This document shows, piece by piece, positions 33,781 through 48,490 of a stretch of 64,000 bases of DNA (positions are counted from its first letter, which is position 1; the number at the start of each line of letters is the position of its first letter). A model generated the notes under the pieces. That model did not search any database, had not been told where the DNA came from, and was given only the letters and a program-made list of their open reading frames with translations. The DNA comes from Euonymus europaeus. Taxonomy: Eukaryota > Streptophyta > Magnoliopsida > Celastrales > Celastraceae. A program made the translations under genes and the position numbers. Location of the stretch: the NCBI GenBank assembly GCA_963580455.1, contig OY756962.1, positions 16,014,001 to 16,078,000 of the forward strand. Reading direction: 5' to 3'.

Positions 33781-36700
33781 GTGGAGCAACTTCGGACCAT
33801 CAAAGTTGCTCGATGTACACTTTTTATTGTTCTTCTATGTTAAATTTTATGAGTATAAGCTTCCTAGATTATTTCGATGCCAAAAAATGAACTTTTTACG
33901 ACAAATGGACAAAACCGTAAAAATCTCCTCCATAGAGAGAGTTGAGCAACTTCGGACTATCAAAGTTGCTCAGTGTACACTTTTTATTGTTCTTCTATGT
34001 CAAATTTTACGAGTATAAGCTTCCAAGATTACTTCGATGCCAAAACACCAACTTTTTATCACAAATGGACAAAACCGTTAAAAGCAACTCCATAGAGAGA
34101 GTTGAGCAACTTCGGACCAACAAAGTTGCTCGGGATACACTTTTTATTGTTCTTCTATGTCAAATTTTACGAGTATAATCTTTCAAGATTATTTCGATTC
34201 CAAATCACCAACTTTCTATGAGAAATGGACAAAACCGTTAAAAGCTCCTCCATAGAGAGTGTGGAGCAACTTCGGACCATCAAAGTTGCTCGAAGTACAC
34301 TTTTTATTGTTCTTCTATGTTAAATTTTATGAATATAAGCTTCCTATATTATTTCGTTGCCAAAAAACGAACTTTTTACGACAAATGGACAAAACCGTTA
34401 AAATCTCCTCCATAGAGAGAGTTGAGCAACTTCGGACCATCAAAGTTGCTCGGTGTACACTTTTTATTGTTCTTCTATGTCAAATTTTACGAGTATATGC
34501 TTCCAAGATTATTTCGATTCCAAAGCACCAACTTTCTATGAGAAATGGACAAAACCATTAAATGCTCCTCCCTAGAGAGTGTGGAGCAACTTCGAACCAT
34601 CAAAGTTGTTCGATGTACACTTTTTATTGTTCTTCTGTGTTAAATTTTATGAGTATAAGTTTCCTAGATTATTTCGATGCCAAAAAATGAAATTTTTATA
34701 ACAAATGGACAAAACCGTTAAAAGCCCCTCCATATAGAGAGTTGAGCAACTTCGGACCATCAAAGTTGCTCGATGTACACTTTTTATTGTTCTTCCATGT
34801 CAAATTTTACGAGTATAAGCTTCCTAGATTATTTCGATGTTAAAACACCATCTTTCTATGACAAATGGACAAAACCGTTAAAAGCCCCTCCAAAGAGATA
34901 GTTGAGCTACTTCGGACCATCAAAGTTGCTCGGTGTATAATTTTTATTGTTCTTCTATGTCAAATTTTACGAGCATAAGCTTTCTAGCTTATTGCGATGT
35001 TGAAACACCATCTTTCTATGACAAATGGACAAAACCGTTAAAAGCTCCTCCATAGAGAGAGTTGAGCAACTTCGGACCGTCAAAGTTGCTCGTTGTGCAC
35101 TTTTTATTGTTTTTCTATGTCAAATTTTACGAGTATAATCTTCCAAGATTATTTCGATTCCAAATCACCAACTATCTATGAGAAATGGACAAAACCGTTA
35201 AAAGCTCCTCCATAGAGAGTGTGGAGCAACTTCGGACAATCAAAGTTGCTCGATTTACACTTTTTATTTTTCTTCTATGTTAAATTTTATTAGTATAAGC
35301 TTCCTAGATTATTTCGATGCCAAAAAACGAACTTTTTACGACAAATGGACAAAACCGTTAAAATCTCGTCCATAGAGAGAGTTGAGCAACTTCGGACCAT
35401 CAAAGTTGCTCGGTGTACACTTTTTATTGTTCTTCTATGTCAAATTTTACGAGTATAAGCTTCCAAGATTATTTCGATTCCAAATCACCAACTTTCTATG
35501 AGAAATGGACAAAACCGTTAAAAGCTCCTCCATAAAGAGAGTTGAGCAAATTCGAACCATCAAAGTTACCCGATGTAAACTTTTTATTGTTCTTCTATGT
35601 TAAATTTTATGAGTATAAGCTTCCTAGATTATTTCGATGCCAAAAAACGAACTTTTTACAACAAATGGACAAAACCGTTAAAAGCTCCTCCATAGAGAGA
35701 GTTGTGCAACTTCGGACCATCAAAGTTGCTCGGTGTACACTTTTTATTGTTCTTCTATGTTAAATTTTATGAGTATAAGCTTCCTAGATTATTTCGATGC
35801 CAAAAAATGAACTTTTTACGACAAATGGACAAAACCGTAAAAATCTCCTCCATAGAGAGAGTTGAGCAACTTCGGACTAACAAAGTTGCTCGAGATACAC
35901 TTTTAATTTTTCTTCTTTGTAAAATTTTACGAGTATAAGCTTCCAAGATTATTTCGATTGCAAATCACCAACTTTATATGAGAAATGGATAAAACCGTTA
36001 AAAGCTCCTCCATAGAGAGAGTTGTGCAACTTCGGACCATCAAAGTTGCTCGATGTACACTTTTTATTGTTATACTATGTCGAATTTTATGAGTATAAGC
36101 TTCCAAGATTATTTCGATTCCAAATCACCAACTTTCTATGAGAAATGGACAAAACCGTTAAAAGCTCCTCCATAAAGAGAGTTGAGCAAATTCGAACCAT
36201 CAAAGTTACCCGATGTAAACTTTTTATTGTTCTTCTATGTTAAATTTTATGAGTATAAGCTTCCTAGATTATTTCGATGCCAAAAAACGAACTTTTTACA
36301 ACAAATGGACAAAACCGTTAAAAGCTCCTCCATAGAGAGAGTTGTGCAACTTCGGACCATCAAAGTTGCTCGGGGTACACTTTTTATTGTTCTTCCATGT
36401 AAAATTTTACGAGTATTAGCTTCCAAGATTATTTCGATGTCAAAACACCAACCTTTTATCACAAATGGAAAAAACCGTTAAAAGCTCCTCCATAGAGAGA
36501 GTTGAGCAACTTCGGACCATCAAAGTTGCTCGGTGTACACTTTTTATTGTTCTTCTATGTCGAATTTTATGAGTATAAGCATTCTAGATTATTTCGATGC
36601 TAAAACACCATCTCTCTATGATAAATGGACAAAAGCGTTAAAAGCTCCTCTATAGAGAGAGTTGAGCTACTTCGGACCATCAAAGTTTCTCGGGGTACAC

Positions 36701-39700
36701 CTTTTATTGTTCTTCTATGTCAAATTTTAAAAGTATAATCTTCCAAGATTATTTCGATTGCAAATCACCAACTGTCTATGAGAAATGGACAAAACCGTTA
36801 AAAGCTCCTCCACACAGAGAGTTGAGCAACTTTGGACCATCAAAGTTGCTCGGTGTACACTTTTTATTGTTCTTCTATGTCAAATTTTACGAGTATAATC
36901 TTCCAAGATTATTTCGATTCCAAATCACCAACTGTCTATGAGAAATGGACAAAACCGTTAAAAGCTCCTCCGTAGAGAGTGTGGAGCAACTTCGGACCAT
37001 CAAAGTTGCTCGGTGTACACTTTTTATTGTTCTTCTATGTCAAATTTTACGAGTATTTGCTACGAAGATTATTTCGTTTCCAAATCACCAACTTTCTATG
37101 AGAAATGGGCAAAACCGTTATATGCTCGTCAATAGAGAGTGTGGAGCAAGTTCGAACCATCAAAGTTGTTCGATGTACACTTTTTATTGTTCTTCTTTGT
37201 TAAATTTTACGACTATAAGCTTCCCAGATTATTTCGATGCTAAAACACCATCTTTCTATGACAATTGGACAAAGCCATTAAAAGCCCCTCCATAGAGAGA
37301 GTTGAGCAACTTCGGACCATCAAAGTTGCTAGATGTACACTTTTTATTGTTATTCTATGTCAAATTTTATGAGTATAAGCATCCAAGATTATTTCGATTC
37401 CAAATCACCAACTTTCTATGAGAAATGGACAACCCCGTTAAAAGCTCCTCCATAAAGAGAGTTGAGCAAATTCGAACCATCAAAGTTACTCGATGTAAAC
37501 TTTTTATTGTTCTTCTATGTTAAATTTTATGAGTATAAGCTTCCTAGATTATTTCGATGCCAAAAAACGAACTTTTTATGACAAATGGACAAAACCGTTA
37601 AAAGCTCCCCCATAGAGAGAGGTGAGATACTTCGTACCATCAAAGTTGCTCGGTGTACACTTTTTATTGTTCTTCTATGTCAAATTTTACAAGTATAGGC
37701 TTCCAAGATTATTTCGATGCCAAAACACCAACTTTTTATCACAAATGGACAAAACCGTTAAATGCTCCTCCATAGAGAGAGTTGAGCAACTTCGGACTAA
37801 CAAAGTTGCTCGAGATACACTTTTAATTTTTCTTCTTTGTAAAATTTTACGAGTATAAGCTTCCAAGATTATTTCGATTGCAAATCACCAACTTTCTATG
37901 AGAAATGGATAAAACCGTTAAAAGCACCTTCATAGAGAGAGTTGAACAACTTCGAACCATCAAAGTTGCTCGATGTACACTTTTTATTGTTATACTATGT
38001 AGAATTTTATGAGTATAAGCTTCCAAGATTATTTCGATTCCAAATCACCAACTTTCTATGAGAAATGGACAAAACCGTTAAAAGCTCCTCCATAAAGAGA
38101 GTTGAGCAAATTCGAACCATCAAAGTTACTCGATGTAAACTTTTTATTGTTCTTATATGTTAAATTTTATGAGTATAAGCTTCCTAGATTATTTCGATGC
38201 CAAAAAACGAACTTTTTACAACAAATGGACAAAACCGTTAAAAGCTCCTCCATAGAGAGAGTTGTTCAACTTCGGACCATCAAAGTTGCTCGGTGTACAC
38301 TTTTTATTATTCTTCCATGTAAAATTTTACGAGTATTAGCTTCCAAGATTATTTCGATGTCAAAACACCAACCTTTTATCACAAATGGAAAAAACCGTTA
38401 AAAGCTCCTCCATAGAGAGAGTTGAGCAACTTCGGACCAACAAAGTTTCTCGGGTTACACTTTTTATTGTTTTTCTATGTCAAATTTTACGAGTATAAGC
38501 TTCATAGATTATTTCGATGTTAAAACAACATCTTTCTTTGACAAATGGACAAAACCGTTAAAAGCTCCTCTATAGAGAGAGTTGAGCAACTTCGGACCAT
38601 CAAAGTTGCTCGGTGTACACCTTTTATTGTTCTTCTATGTCAAATTTTACGAGTATAATCTTCCAAGATTATTTCGATTCCAAATCACCAACTGTCTATG
38701 AGAAATGGACAAAACCGTTAAAAGCTCCTCCATAGAGAGAGTTGAGCAACTTTGGACCATCAAAGTTGCTCGGTGTACACTTTTTATTGTTCTTCTATGT
38801 CAAATTTTACGAGTATAATCTTCCAAGATTATTTCGATTCCAAATCACCAACTGTCTATGAGAAATGGACAAAACCGTTAAAAGCTCCTCCGTAGAGAGT
38901 GTGCAGCAACTTCGGACCATCAAAGTTGCTCGATCTACACTTTTTATTGTTCTTCTATGTTAAATTTTATGAGTATAAGCTTCCTAGATTATTTCGATGA
39001 CAAAAAACGAAATTTTTACGACAAATGGACAAAACCGTTAAAATCTCCTCCGTAGAGAGAGTTGAGCAACTTCGGACCATCAAAGTTGCTCGGTGTACAC
39101 TTTTTATTGTTCTTCTATGTCAAATTTTACGAGTATAACCTACGAAGATTATTTCGTTTCCAAATCACCGACTTTCTATGAGAAATGGACAAAACCGTTA
39201 TATGCTCGTCCATAGAGAGTGTGGAGCAAGTTCGAACCATCAAAGTTGTTCGATGTACACTTTTTATTGTTCTTCTATGTTAAATTTTACGAGTATAAGC
39301 TTCCCAGATTATTTCGATGCTAAAACACCATCTTTCTATGACAATTGGACAAAACCGTTAAAAGCCCCTCCATAGAGAGAGTTGAGCAACTTCGGACCAT
39401 CAAAGTTGCTCGATGTACACTTTTTATTGTTATTCTATGTCAAATTTTATGAGTATAAGCTTCCAAGATTATTTCGATTCCAAATCACCAACTTTCTATG
39501 AGAAATGGACAAAACCGTTAAAAGCTCCTCCATAAAGAGAGTTGAGCAAATTCGAACCATCAAAGTTACTCGATGTAAACTTTTTATTGTTCTTCTATGT
39601 TAAATTTTATGAGTATAAGCTTCCTAGATTATTTCGATGCCAAAAAACGAACTTTTTATGACAAATGGACAAAACCGTTAACAGCTCCTCCGTAGAGAGA

Positions 39701-42700
39701 GTTGAGATACTTCGTACCATCAAAGTTGCTCGGTGTACACTTTTTATTGTTCTTCTATGTCAAATTTTACAAGTATAGGCTGCCAAGATTATTTCGATGC
39801 CAAAACACCAACTTTTTATCACAAATGGACAAAACCGTTAAAAGCTCCTCCATAAAGAGAGTTGAGCAACTTCGGACTAACAAAGTTGCTCGAGATACAC
39901 TTTTAATTTTTCTTCTTTGTAAAATTTTACGACTATAAGCTTCCAAGATTATTTCGAATGCAAATCGCCAACTTTCTATGAGAAATGGATAAAACCGTTA
40001 AAAGCACCTCCATAGAGAGAGTTGAACAACTTAAAACCATCAAAGTTGCTCGATGTACACTTTTTATTGTTATACTATGTCGAATTTTATGAGTATAAGC
40101 TTCCAAGATTATTTCGATTCCAAATCACCAACTTTCTATGAGAAATGGACAAAACCGTTAAAAGCTCCTCCATAAAGAGAGTTGAGCAAATTCGAACCAT
40201 CAAAGTTACTCGATGTAAACTTTTTATTGTTCTTCTATGTTAAATTTTATGAGTATAAGCTTCCTAGATTATTTCGATGCCAAAAAACGAACTTTTTACA
40301 ACAAATGGACAAAACCGTTAAAAGCTCCTCCATAGAGAGAGTTGTGCAACTTCGGACCATCAAAGTTGCTCGGTGTACACTTTTTATTGTTCTTCCATGT
40401 AAAATTTTACGAGTATTAGCTTCCAAGATTATTTCGATGTCAAAACACCAACCTTTTATCACAAATGGAAAAAACCGTTAAAAGCTCCTCCATAGAGAGA
40501 GTTGAGCAACTTCGGACCAACAAAGTTTGTCGGGATACACTTTTTATTGTTCTTCTATGTCAAATTTTACGAGTATAAGCTTCATAGATTATTTCGATGT
40601 TAAAACAACATCTTTCTTTGACAAATGAACAAAACCGTTAAAAGCTCCTCCATAGAGAGAGTTGAGCAACTTCGGACCATCAAAGTTGCTCGGTGTACAC
40701 CTTTTATTGTTCTTCTATGTCAAATTTTACGAGTATAATCTTCCAAGATTATTTCGATTCCAAATCACCAACTGTCTATGAGAAATGGACAAAACCGTTA
40801 AAAGCTCCTCCATAGAGAGAGTTGAGCAACTTTGGACCATCAAAGTTGCTCAGTGTACACTTTTTATTGTTCTTCTATGTTAAATTTTATAAGTATAAGC
40901 TTCCTAGATTATTTCGATGACAAAAAATGAAATTTTTATGACAAATGGACAAAACCGTTAAAATCTCCTCCATAGAGAGAGTTGAGCAACTTCGGACCAT
41001 CAAAGTTGCTCGGTGTACACTTTTTATTGTTCTTCTATGTCAAATTTTACTAGTATAAGCTACCAAGATTATTTCATTTCCAAATCACCAACTTTCTATG
41101 AGAAATGGACAAAACCGTTACATGCTCGTCCACAGAGAGTGTGGAGCAAGTTCGAACCATCAAAGTTGTTCGATGTACACTTTTTATTGTTCTTCTATGT
41201 TAAATTTTACGAGTATAAGCTTCCCAGATTATTTCGATGCTAAAACACCATCTTTCTATGACAATTGGACAAAACCGTTAAAAGCCCCTCCATAGAGAGA
41301 GTTGAGCAAATTCGGACCATCAAAGTTGCTCGATGTACACTTTTTATTGTTATTCTATGTCAAATTTTATGAGTATAAGCTTCCAAGATTATTTCGATTC
41401 TAAATCACCAACTTTCTATGAGAAATGGACAAAACCGTTAAAAGCTCCTCCATAAAGAGAGTTGAGCAAATTCGAACCATCAAAGTTACTCGATGTAAAC
41501 TTTTTATTGTTCTTCTATGATAAATTTTATGAGTATAAGCTTCCTAGATTATTTCGATGCCAAAAAACGAACTTTTTATGACAAATGGACAAAACCGTTA
41601 AAAGCTTCTCCATAGAGAGAGTTGAGATACTTCGTACCATCAAAGTTGCTCGGTGTACACTTTTTATTGTTCTTCTATGTCAAATTTTACAAGTATAGGC
41701 TTCCAAGATTATTTCGATGCAAAAACACCAACTTTTTATTACAAATGGACAAAACCGTTAAAAGCTCCTCCATAGAGAGAGTTGAGCAACTTCGGACTAA
41801 CAAAGTTGCTCGAGATACACTTTTAATTTTTCTTCTTTGTAAAATTTTACGAGTATAAGCTTCCAAGATTATTTCGATTGCAAATCACCAACTTTCTATG
41901 AGAAATGGATAAAACCGTTAAAAGCTCCTCCATAGAGAGAGTTGAGCAACTTCGGACCATCAAAGTTGCTCGGTGTACACTTTTTATTGTTCTTCTATGT
42001 TAAATTTTACGAGTATAAGCTTCCAAGATTATTTCGATGCCAAAACACCAACTTTTTATCTCAAATGGACAAAACCGTTAAAAGCTCCTCCATAGAGAGA
42101 GTTGAGCAACTTCGGACCAACAAAGTTTCTCGGGATACACTTTTTATTGTTCTTCTATGTCAAATTTTACAAGTATAAGCTTCCTAGATTATTTCGATGT
42201 TAAAACAACATCTTTCTTTGACAAATGGATAAAACCGTTAAAACCCCCTCCATAGAGAGAGTTGAGCAACTTCGGACCATCAAAGTTGCTCGGTGTACAC
42301 TTTTTATTGTTCTTCTATGTCGAATTTTATGAGTATAAGCATCCTAGATTATTTCGATGCTAATACACCATCTCTCTATGACAAATGGACAAAACCGTTA
42401 AAAGATCCTCCATAGAGAGAGTTGAGCAACTTCGGACCATCAAAGTTGCTCGGTGTACACTTTTTATTGTTCCTCTATGTCAAATTTTACGAGTATAATC
42501 TTCCATGATTATTTCGATTCCAAATCACTAACTACCTATGAGAAATGGACAAAACTGTTAAAAGCTCCTCGATAGAGAGTGTTAAGCAATTTCGGACCAT
42601 CAAAGTTGCTCGGTGTACACTTTTTATTGTTATTCTATGTCAAATTTTATGAGTATAAGCTTCCAAGATTATTTCGATTCCAAATCACCAACTTTCTATG

Positions 42701-43255
42701 AGAAATGGACAAAACCGTTAAAAGCTCCTCCATAGAGAGAGTTGACCAACTTCGAAGCATCAAAGTTGCTCGATGTACACTTTTTATTGTTCTTCTATGT
42801 TAAATTTTATGAGTATAAGCTTCCTATATTATTTCGATGCCAAAAAACAAACTTTTTACAACAAATAGACAAAACCGTTAAAAGCTCCTCCATTGAGAGA
42901 GTTGAGCAACTTCGGACCGTCAAAGTTGCTCGGTGTACACTTTTTATTGTTCTTCCATGTGAAATTTTATGAGTATTAGCTTCCAATATTTTTTCGATGT
43001 CAAAATACCAACTTTTTATCACAAATAGAAAAAACCGTTAAAAGCCCTTCCATAGAGAGAGTTGAGCAACTTCGGACCAACAAAGTTTCTCGGGATACAC
43101 TTTTTATTGTTCTTATATATCAAATTTTACGAGTATAAGCTTCCTAGATTATTTCGATGTTAAAACAACATCTTTCTTTGACAAATGGACAAAATCGTTA
43201 AAACCCCCTCCATAGAGAGAGTTGAGCAACTTCGGAACATCAAAGTTTCTTGGTG
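33781..43255. repeat. Exact-register 160-bp stretch (about 59 monomers)
   Basis: Monomer starts stay on one 160-bp grid from 33781 to about 43255; for example GTTGAGCAAC at 33941, 34741 and 43061 are separated by exact multiples of 160. Substitutions between neighbours are frequent, but I see no net length change. The register first slips at about 43261, where a T run gains one base. All four monomer types occur, with T1, T2 and T4 commonest. Confidence 0.85.
35540..41860. repeat. HOR with 1,920- and 2,080-bp offsets
   Basis: The marker GAGCAAATTCGAACC, followed by AAAGTTACTCG or AAAGTTACCCG, occurs about 35542, 36182, 37462, 38102, 39542, 40182 and 41462. Spacings are 640, 1,280, 640, 1,440, 640 and 1,280 bp. 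The repeat unit is therefore 1,920 or 2,080 bp (12 or 13 monomers), and one cycle gained or lost exactly one monomer. Other shared markers are CGAGATACACTTTTAATTTT and the GTTATACTATG variant. Confidence 0.85.
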
Positions 43256-46200
43256 TACACTTTTTTATTGTTCTTCTATATCAAATTTTACGAGTATAAG
43301 CTTCCAAGATTATTTCGATTCCAAATCACCAACTTTCTATGAGAAATGGACAAAACCATTAAAAGCTTCTCCATAGAGAGAGTTGAGCAACTTCGAACCA
43401 TCAAAGTTTTTCGATGTAAACTTTTTATTGTTCTTCTATGTTAAATTTTATGAGTATAAGCTTCCTAGATTATTTCGATGCCAAAAAACGAACTTTTTAC
43501 GACAAATGGACAAAAACCGTTAAAAGCTCCTCCATAGAGAGAGTTGAGATACTTCGGACCATCAAAGTTACTCGGTGTACACTTTTTATTGTTATTCTAT
43601 GTCAAATTTTATGAGTATAAGCTTCCAAGATTATTTCGATTCCAAATCACCAACTTTCTATGAGAAATGGACAAAACCGTTAAAAGCTCCTCCATAGAGA
43701 AAGTTGACCAACTTCGAACCATCAAAGTTGCTGGATGTACACTTTTTATTGTTCATCTATGTTAAATTTTATGAGTATAAGCTTCCTAGATTATTTCGAT
43801 GACAAAAAGTGAACTTTTTACAACAAATGGACAAAACCATTAAAAGCTCCTCCATAGAGAGAGTTGAGCAACTTCGGACCATCAAAGTTGCTCGGTGTAT
43901 ACTTTTTATTGTTCTTCCATGTCAAATTTTACGAGTATAAGCTTCCAAGATTATTTCGATGCCAAAACACCAACTTTTTATCACAAATGGACAAAACCGT
44001 TAAAAGCTCCTCCATAGAGAGAGTTGAGCAGCTTCGGACAACCAAAGTTGCTCGGTGTACACTTTTTATTGTTATTCTATGTCAAATTTTATGAGTATAA
44101 GCTTCCAAGATTATTTCGATTCCAAATCAACAACTTTCCATGAGAAATAGACAAAACCGTCAAAAGCTCCTCCATAGAGAGAGTTGAGCAATTTCGGACC
44201 ATCAAAGTTGCTCGGTGTACACTTTTTATTGTTCTTGTATGTTAAATTTTATGAGTATAAGCTTCCTAGATTATTTCGATGCCAAAAAATGAACTTTTTA
44301 CAACAAATGGTCAAAACCGTTAAAAGCTCCTCCATAGAGAGAGTTGAGCAACTTCGAACCATCAAAGTTGCTCGGTGTACACTTTTTATTGTTCTTCGAT
44401 GTCAAATTTTACGGTTATAAGTTTCCTAGATTATTTCGATGTTAAAACACCATCGTTCTTTGACAAATTGACAAAACCGTTAAAAGCCCCTTCATAGAGA
44501 GAGTTGAGCAACTTCGGACCATCAAAGTTGCTCGGTGTACACTTTTTATTGTTATTCTATGTCAAATTTTATGAGTATAAGCTTCCAAGATTATTTCGAT
44601 TCCAAATCACCAACTTTCTATGAGAAATGGACAAAACCATTAAAAGCTTCTCCATAGAGAGAGTTGAGCAACTTCGAACCATCAAAGTTTTTTGATGTAA
44701 ACTTTTTATTGTTCTTCTATGTTAAATTTTATGAGTATATGCTTCCTAGATTATTTCGATGCCAAAAAACGAACTTTTTACGACAAATGGACAAAACCGT
44801 TAAAAGCTCCTCCATAGAGAGAGTTGAGATACTTCGGACCATCAAAGTTGCTCGGTGTACACTTTTTATTATTCTTCTATGTTAAATTTTACGAGTATAA
44901 GCTTCCAAGATTATTTCGATACCAAAACACCAACTTTTTATCACAAATGGACAAAACCGTTAAAAACTCCCCCTTAGAGAGAGTTGAGCAACTTCGGACC
45001 AACAAAGTTGCTCGGGATACACTTTTTATTTTTCTTCTGTGTAAAATTTTACCAGTATAAGCTTCCTAGATTATTTTGATGCTAAAACACCATCTTTCTA
45101 TGACAAATGAACAAAACCGTTAAAAGCCCCTCCATAGAGAGAGTTGAGCTACTTCGGACCATCAAAGTTGCTCGGTGTACACTTTTTATTGTTATTCTAT
45201 GTCAAAATTTTATGAGTCTAAGCTTCCAAGATTATTTCGATTCCAAATCACCAACTTTCTATGAGAAATGGACAAAACCGTTAAAAGCTCCTCCATAGAG
45301 AGAGTTAAGCAACTTCGAACCATCAAAGTTGCTCGATGTACATTTTTTATTGTTCTTCTATGTTCAATTTTATGAGTATAAGCTTCCTAGATTATTTCGA
45401 TGCCAAAAAATGAACTTTTTACGACAAATGGAAAAAACCATTAAAAGCTCCTCTATAGAGAGAGTTGAGAAACTTCGGACCATCAAAGGTGCTCGGTGTA
45501 CACTTTTTATTGTTCTTCCATGTCACATTTTATGAGTATAAGCTTCATAGATTATTTCGATGCGAAAACACCAACTTTTTATCACAAATGTACAAAACCG
45601 TTAAACGCTCCTCCATAGAGAGAGTTGACCAACTTCGGACCAACAAAGTTTCTCGGGATACACTTTTTATGGTTCTTCTATGTCAAATTTTACGAGTATA
45701 AGCTTCCTAGATTATTTCGATGTTAAAACACCATCTTTCTTTGACAAATGGACAAAACCGTTAAAAGCCCCTCCATAGAGAGAGTTGAGCAACTTCAGAC
45801 CATCAAAGTTGCTCGGTGTACACTTTTTATTGTTATTCTATGTGAAATTTTATGAGTATAATCTTCCAAGATTATTTCGATTCCAAATCACCAACTTTCT
45901 ATGAGAAATGGACAAAACCGTTAAAAGCTTCTCCATAGAGAGAGTTGAGCAAATTCAAACCATCAAAGTTTTTCGATGTAAACTTTCTATTGTTCTTCTA
46001 TGTTAAATTTTATGAGTATAAGCTTCCTGGATTATTTCGATGCCAAAAAAAGAACTTTTTACGACAAATGGACAAAAACGTTAAAAGCTCCTCCATAGAG
46101 AGATTTGAGATACTTCGGACCATCAAAGTTGCTCGGTGTACACTTTTTATTGTTCTTCTATGTTAAATTTTACAAGTATAAGCTTCCTAGATTATTTTGA

Positions 46201-46740
46201 TGCTAAAACATCATCTTTCTATGACAAATGGACAAAACCATTAAAAGCTCCTCCATAGAGAGAGTTGAGCAACTTCGGACAATCAAAGTTGCTCGGTGTA
46301 CACTTTTTATTGTTCTTCTATGTTAAATTTTACGAGTATAAGCTTCCAAGATTATTTCGATACCAAAACACCAACTTTTTATCACAAATGGACAAAACCG
46401 TTAAAAGCTCCCCCATAGAGAGAGTTGAGCAACTTCGGACCAACAAAGTTGCTCGGGATACACTTTTTATTTTTCTTCTTTGTAAAATTTTACCCGTATA
46501 AGCTTCCTATATTATTTCGATGCTAAAACACCATCTTTCTTTGACAAATGAACAAAACCGTTAAAAGCCCCTCCATAGAGAGAGTTGAGCAACTTCGGAC
46601 CATCAAAGTTGCTCGGTGTACACTTTTTATTGTTATTCTATGTCAAATTTTATGAGTCTAAGCTTCCAAGATTCTTTCGATTCCAAATCACCAACTTTCT
46701 ATGAGAAATGGACAAAACCGTTAAAAGCTTCTCCATAGAG

Positions 46741-46891
46741 AGAGTTGAGCAAATTCGAACCATCAATGTACATTTTTTTATTGTTCTTCTATGTTAAATT
46801 TTATGAGTATAAGCTTCCTAGATTATTTCGATGCCAAAAAATGAACTTTTTACAACAAATGGACAAAACCATTAAAAGCTCCTGCATAGAG
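46741..46891. repeat. Monomer lacking the right arm of the dyad
   Basis: The monomer is 151 bp long. CCATCAA joins directly to TGTACATTTTTTTA, so ten bases are missing (AAGTTGCTCG or the equivalent shifted by one) and one T is gained. The loss covers the whole 3' arm of the dyad. Length and register are otherwise preserved. Confidence 0.8.
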
Positions 46892-48490
46892 AGAGTTGAG
46901 CAACTTCGGACCATCAAAGGTGCTCGGTGTACACTTTTTATTGTTCTTCCATGTCAAACTTTACGAGTATAAGCTTCCAAGATTATTTCGATGCCAAAAC
47001 ACCAACTTTTTATGAGAAATGGACAAAACCGTTAAAAGCTCCTCCATAGAGAGAGTTGACCAACTTCGGACCAACAAAGTATCTCGGGATACACTTTTTA
47101 TTGTTCTTCTATATCAAATTTTACGAGTATATGGTTCCTAGATTATTTCGATGCCAAAAAATGAACTTTTTACAACAAATGGACAAAACCATTAAAAGCT
47201 CCTCCATAGAGAGAGTTGAGCTACTTTGGACCGTCAAAGGTGCTCGGTGTACACTTTTTATTGTTCTTCCATGTCAAATTTTACGAGTATAAGCTTCCAC
47301 AATTGTTTCGATGCCAAAACATCAACTTTTTATCGCAAATGGACAAAACCGTTAAAAGCTCCTCCATAGAGAGAGTTGACCAAATTCGGACCGACAAAGT
47401 TTCTTGGGATACACATTTTATTGTTCTTCTATGTCAAATTTTACGAGTATAAGCTTCCTAGATTATTTCGATGTTAAAACACCATCTTTCTTTGACAAAT
47501 GGACAAAACCGTAACAAGCCCCTCCATAGAGAGAGTTGAACAACTTCAAACCATCAAAGTTGCTCGGTGTACACTTTTTATTGTTATTCTATGTCAAATT
47601 TTATGAGTATAAGCTTCCAAGATTATTTCGATTCGAAATCACCAACTTTCTATGAGAAATGAACAAAACCGTTAAAAGCTCCTACATAGAGAGAGTTGAG
47701 CAACTTCGAACCATCAAAGTTGCTCGAAGTAAACTTTTTATTGTTCTTCTATGTTAAATTTTATGAGTATTAGCTTCCTAGATTATTTCGATGCAAAAAA
47801 ACAAACTTTTTACGACAAATGGAAAAAACCGTTAAAAGCTCCTCCATAGAGAGAGTTGAGATTCTTCGGACCATCAAAGTTGCTCGGTGTACACTTTTTA
47901 TTGTTCTTCGATGTCAAATTTTACGAGTATAAGCTTCCCAGATTATTTCGATGCCAAAAAATGAACTTTTTACAACAAATGGATAAAACCATTAAAAGCT
48001 CCTGCATAGAGAGAGTTGAGCAACTTCGGACCATCAAAGGTGCTCGGTGTACACTTTTTATTGTTCTTCCATGTCAAATTTTACGAGTATAAGCTTCCAA
48101 GATTATTTCGATGCCAAAACATCAACTTTTTATGAGAAATGGACAAAACCGTTAAAAGCTCCTCCATAGAGAGAGTTGACCAACTTCAGACCAACAAAGT
48201 ATCTCGGGATACACTTTTTATTGTTCTTCTATGTCAAATTTTACGAGTATAAGGTTCCTAGATTATTTCGATGCCAAAAAATGAACTTTTTACAACAAAT
48301 GGACAAAACCATTAAAAGCTCCTCCATAGAGAGAGTTGAGCTACTTCGGACCATCAAAGGTGCTCGTTGTACACTTTTTATTGTTCTTCCATGTCAAATT
48401 TTACGAGTATGAGCTTCCACAATTATTTCGATGCCAAAACACCAACTTTTTATCGCAAATGGACAAAACCGTTAAAAGCTCCTCCATAGA
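46821..48490. repeat. 1,120-bp HOR (seven monomers), about 1.5 copies
   Basis: 46821-47370 matches 47941-48490 at exactly 1,120 bp. Both halves have CCTGCATAGAG, CAAAGGTGCTCGG, CCAACAAAGTATCTCGGG, GGTTCCTAG, TTCCACAATT and TTTTTATCGCAAATGG in order. The match ends at about 47370, where GACCAAATTC and GAGCAACTTC differ. Confidence 0.8.
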
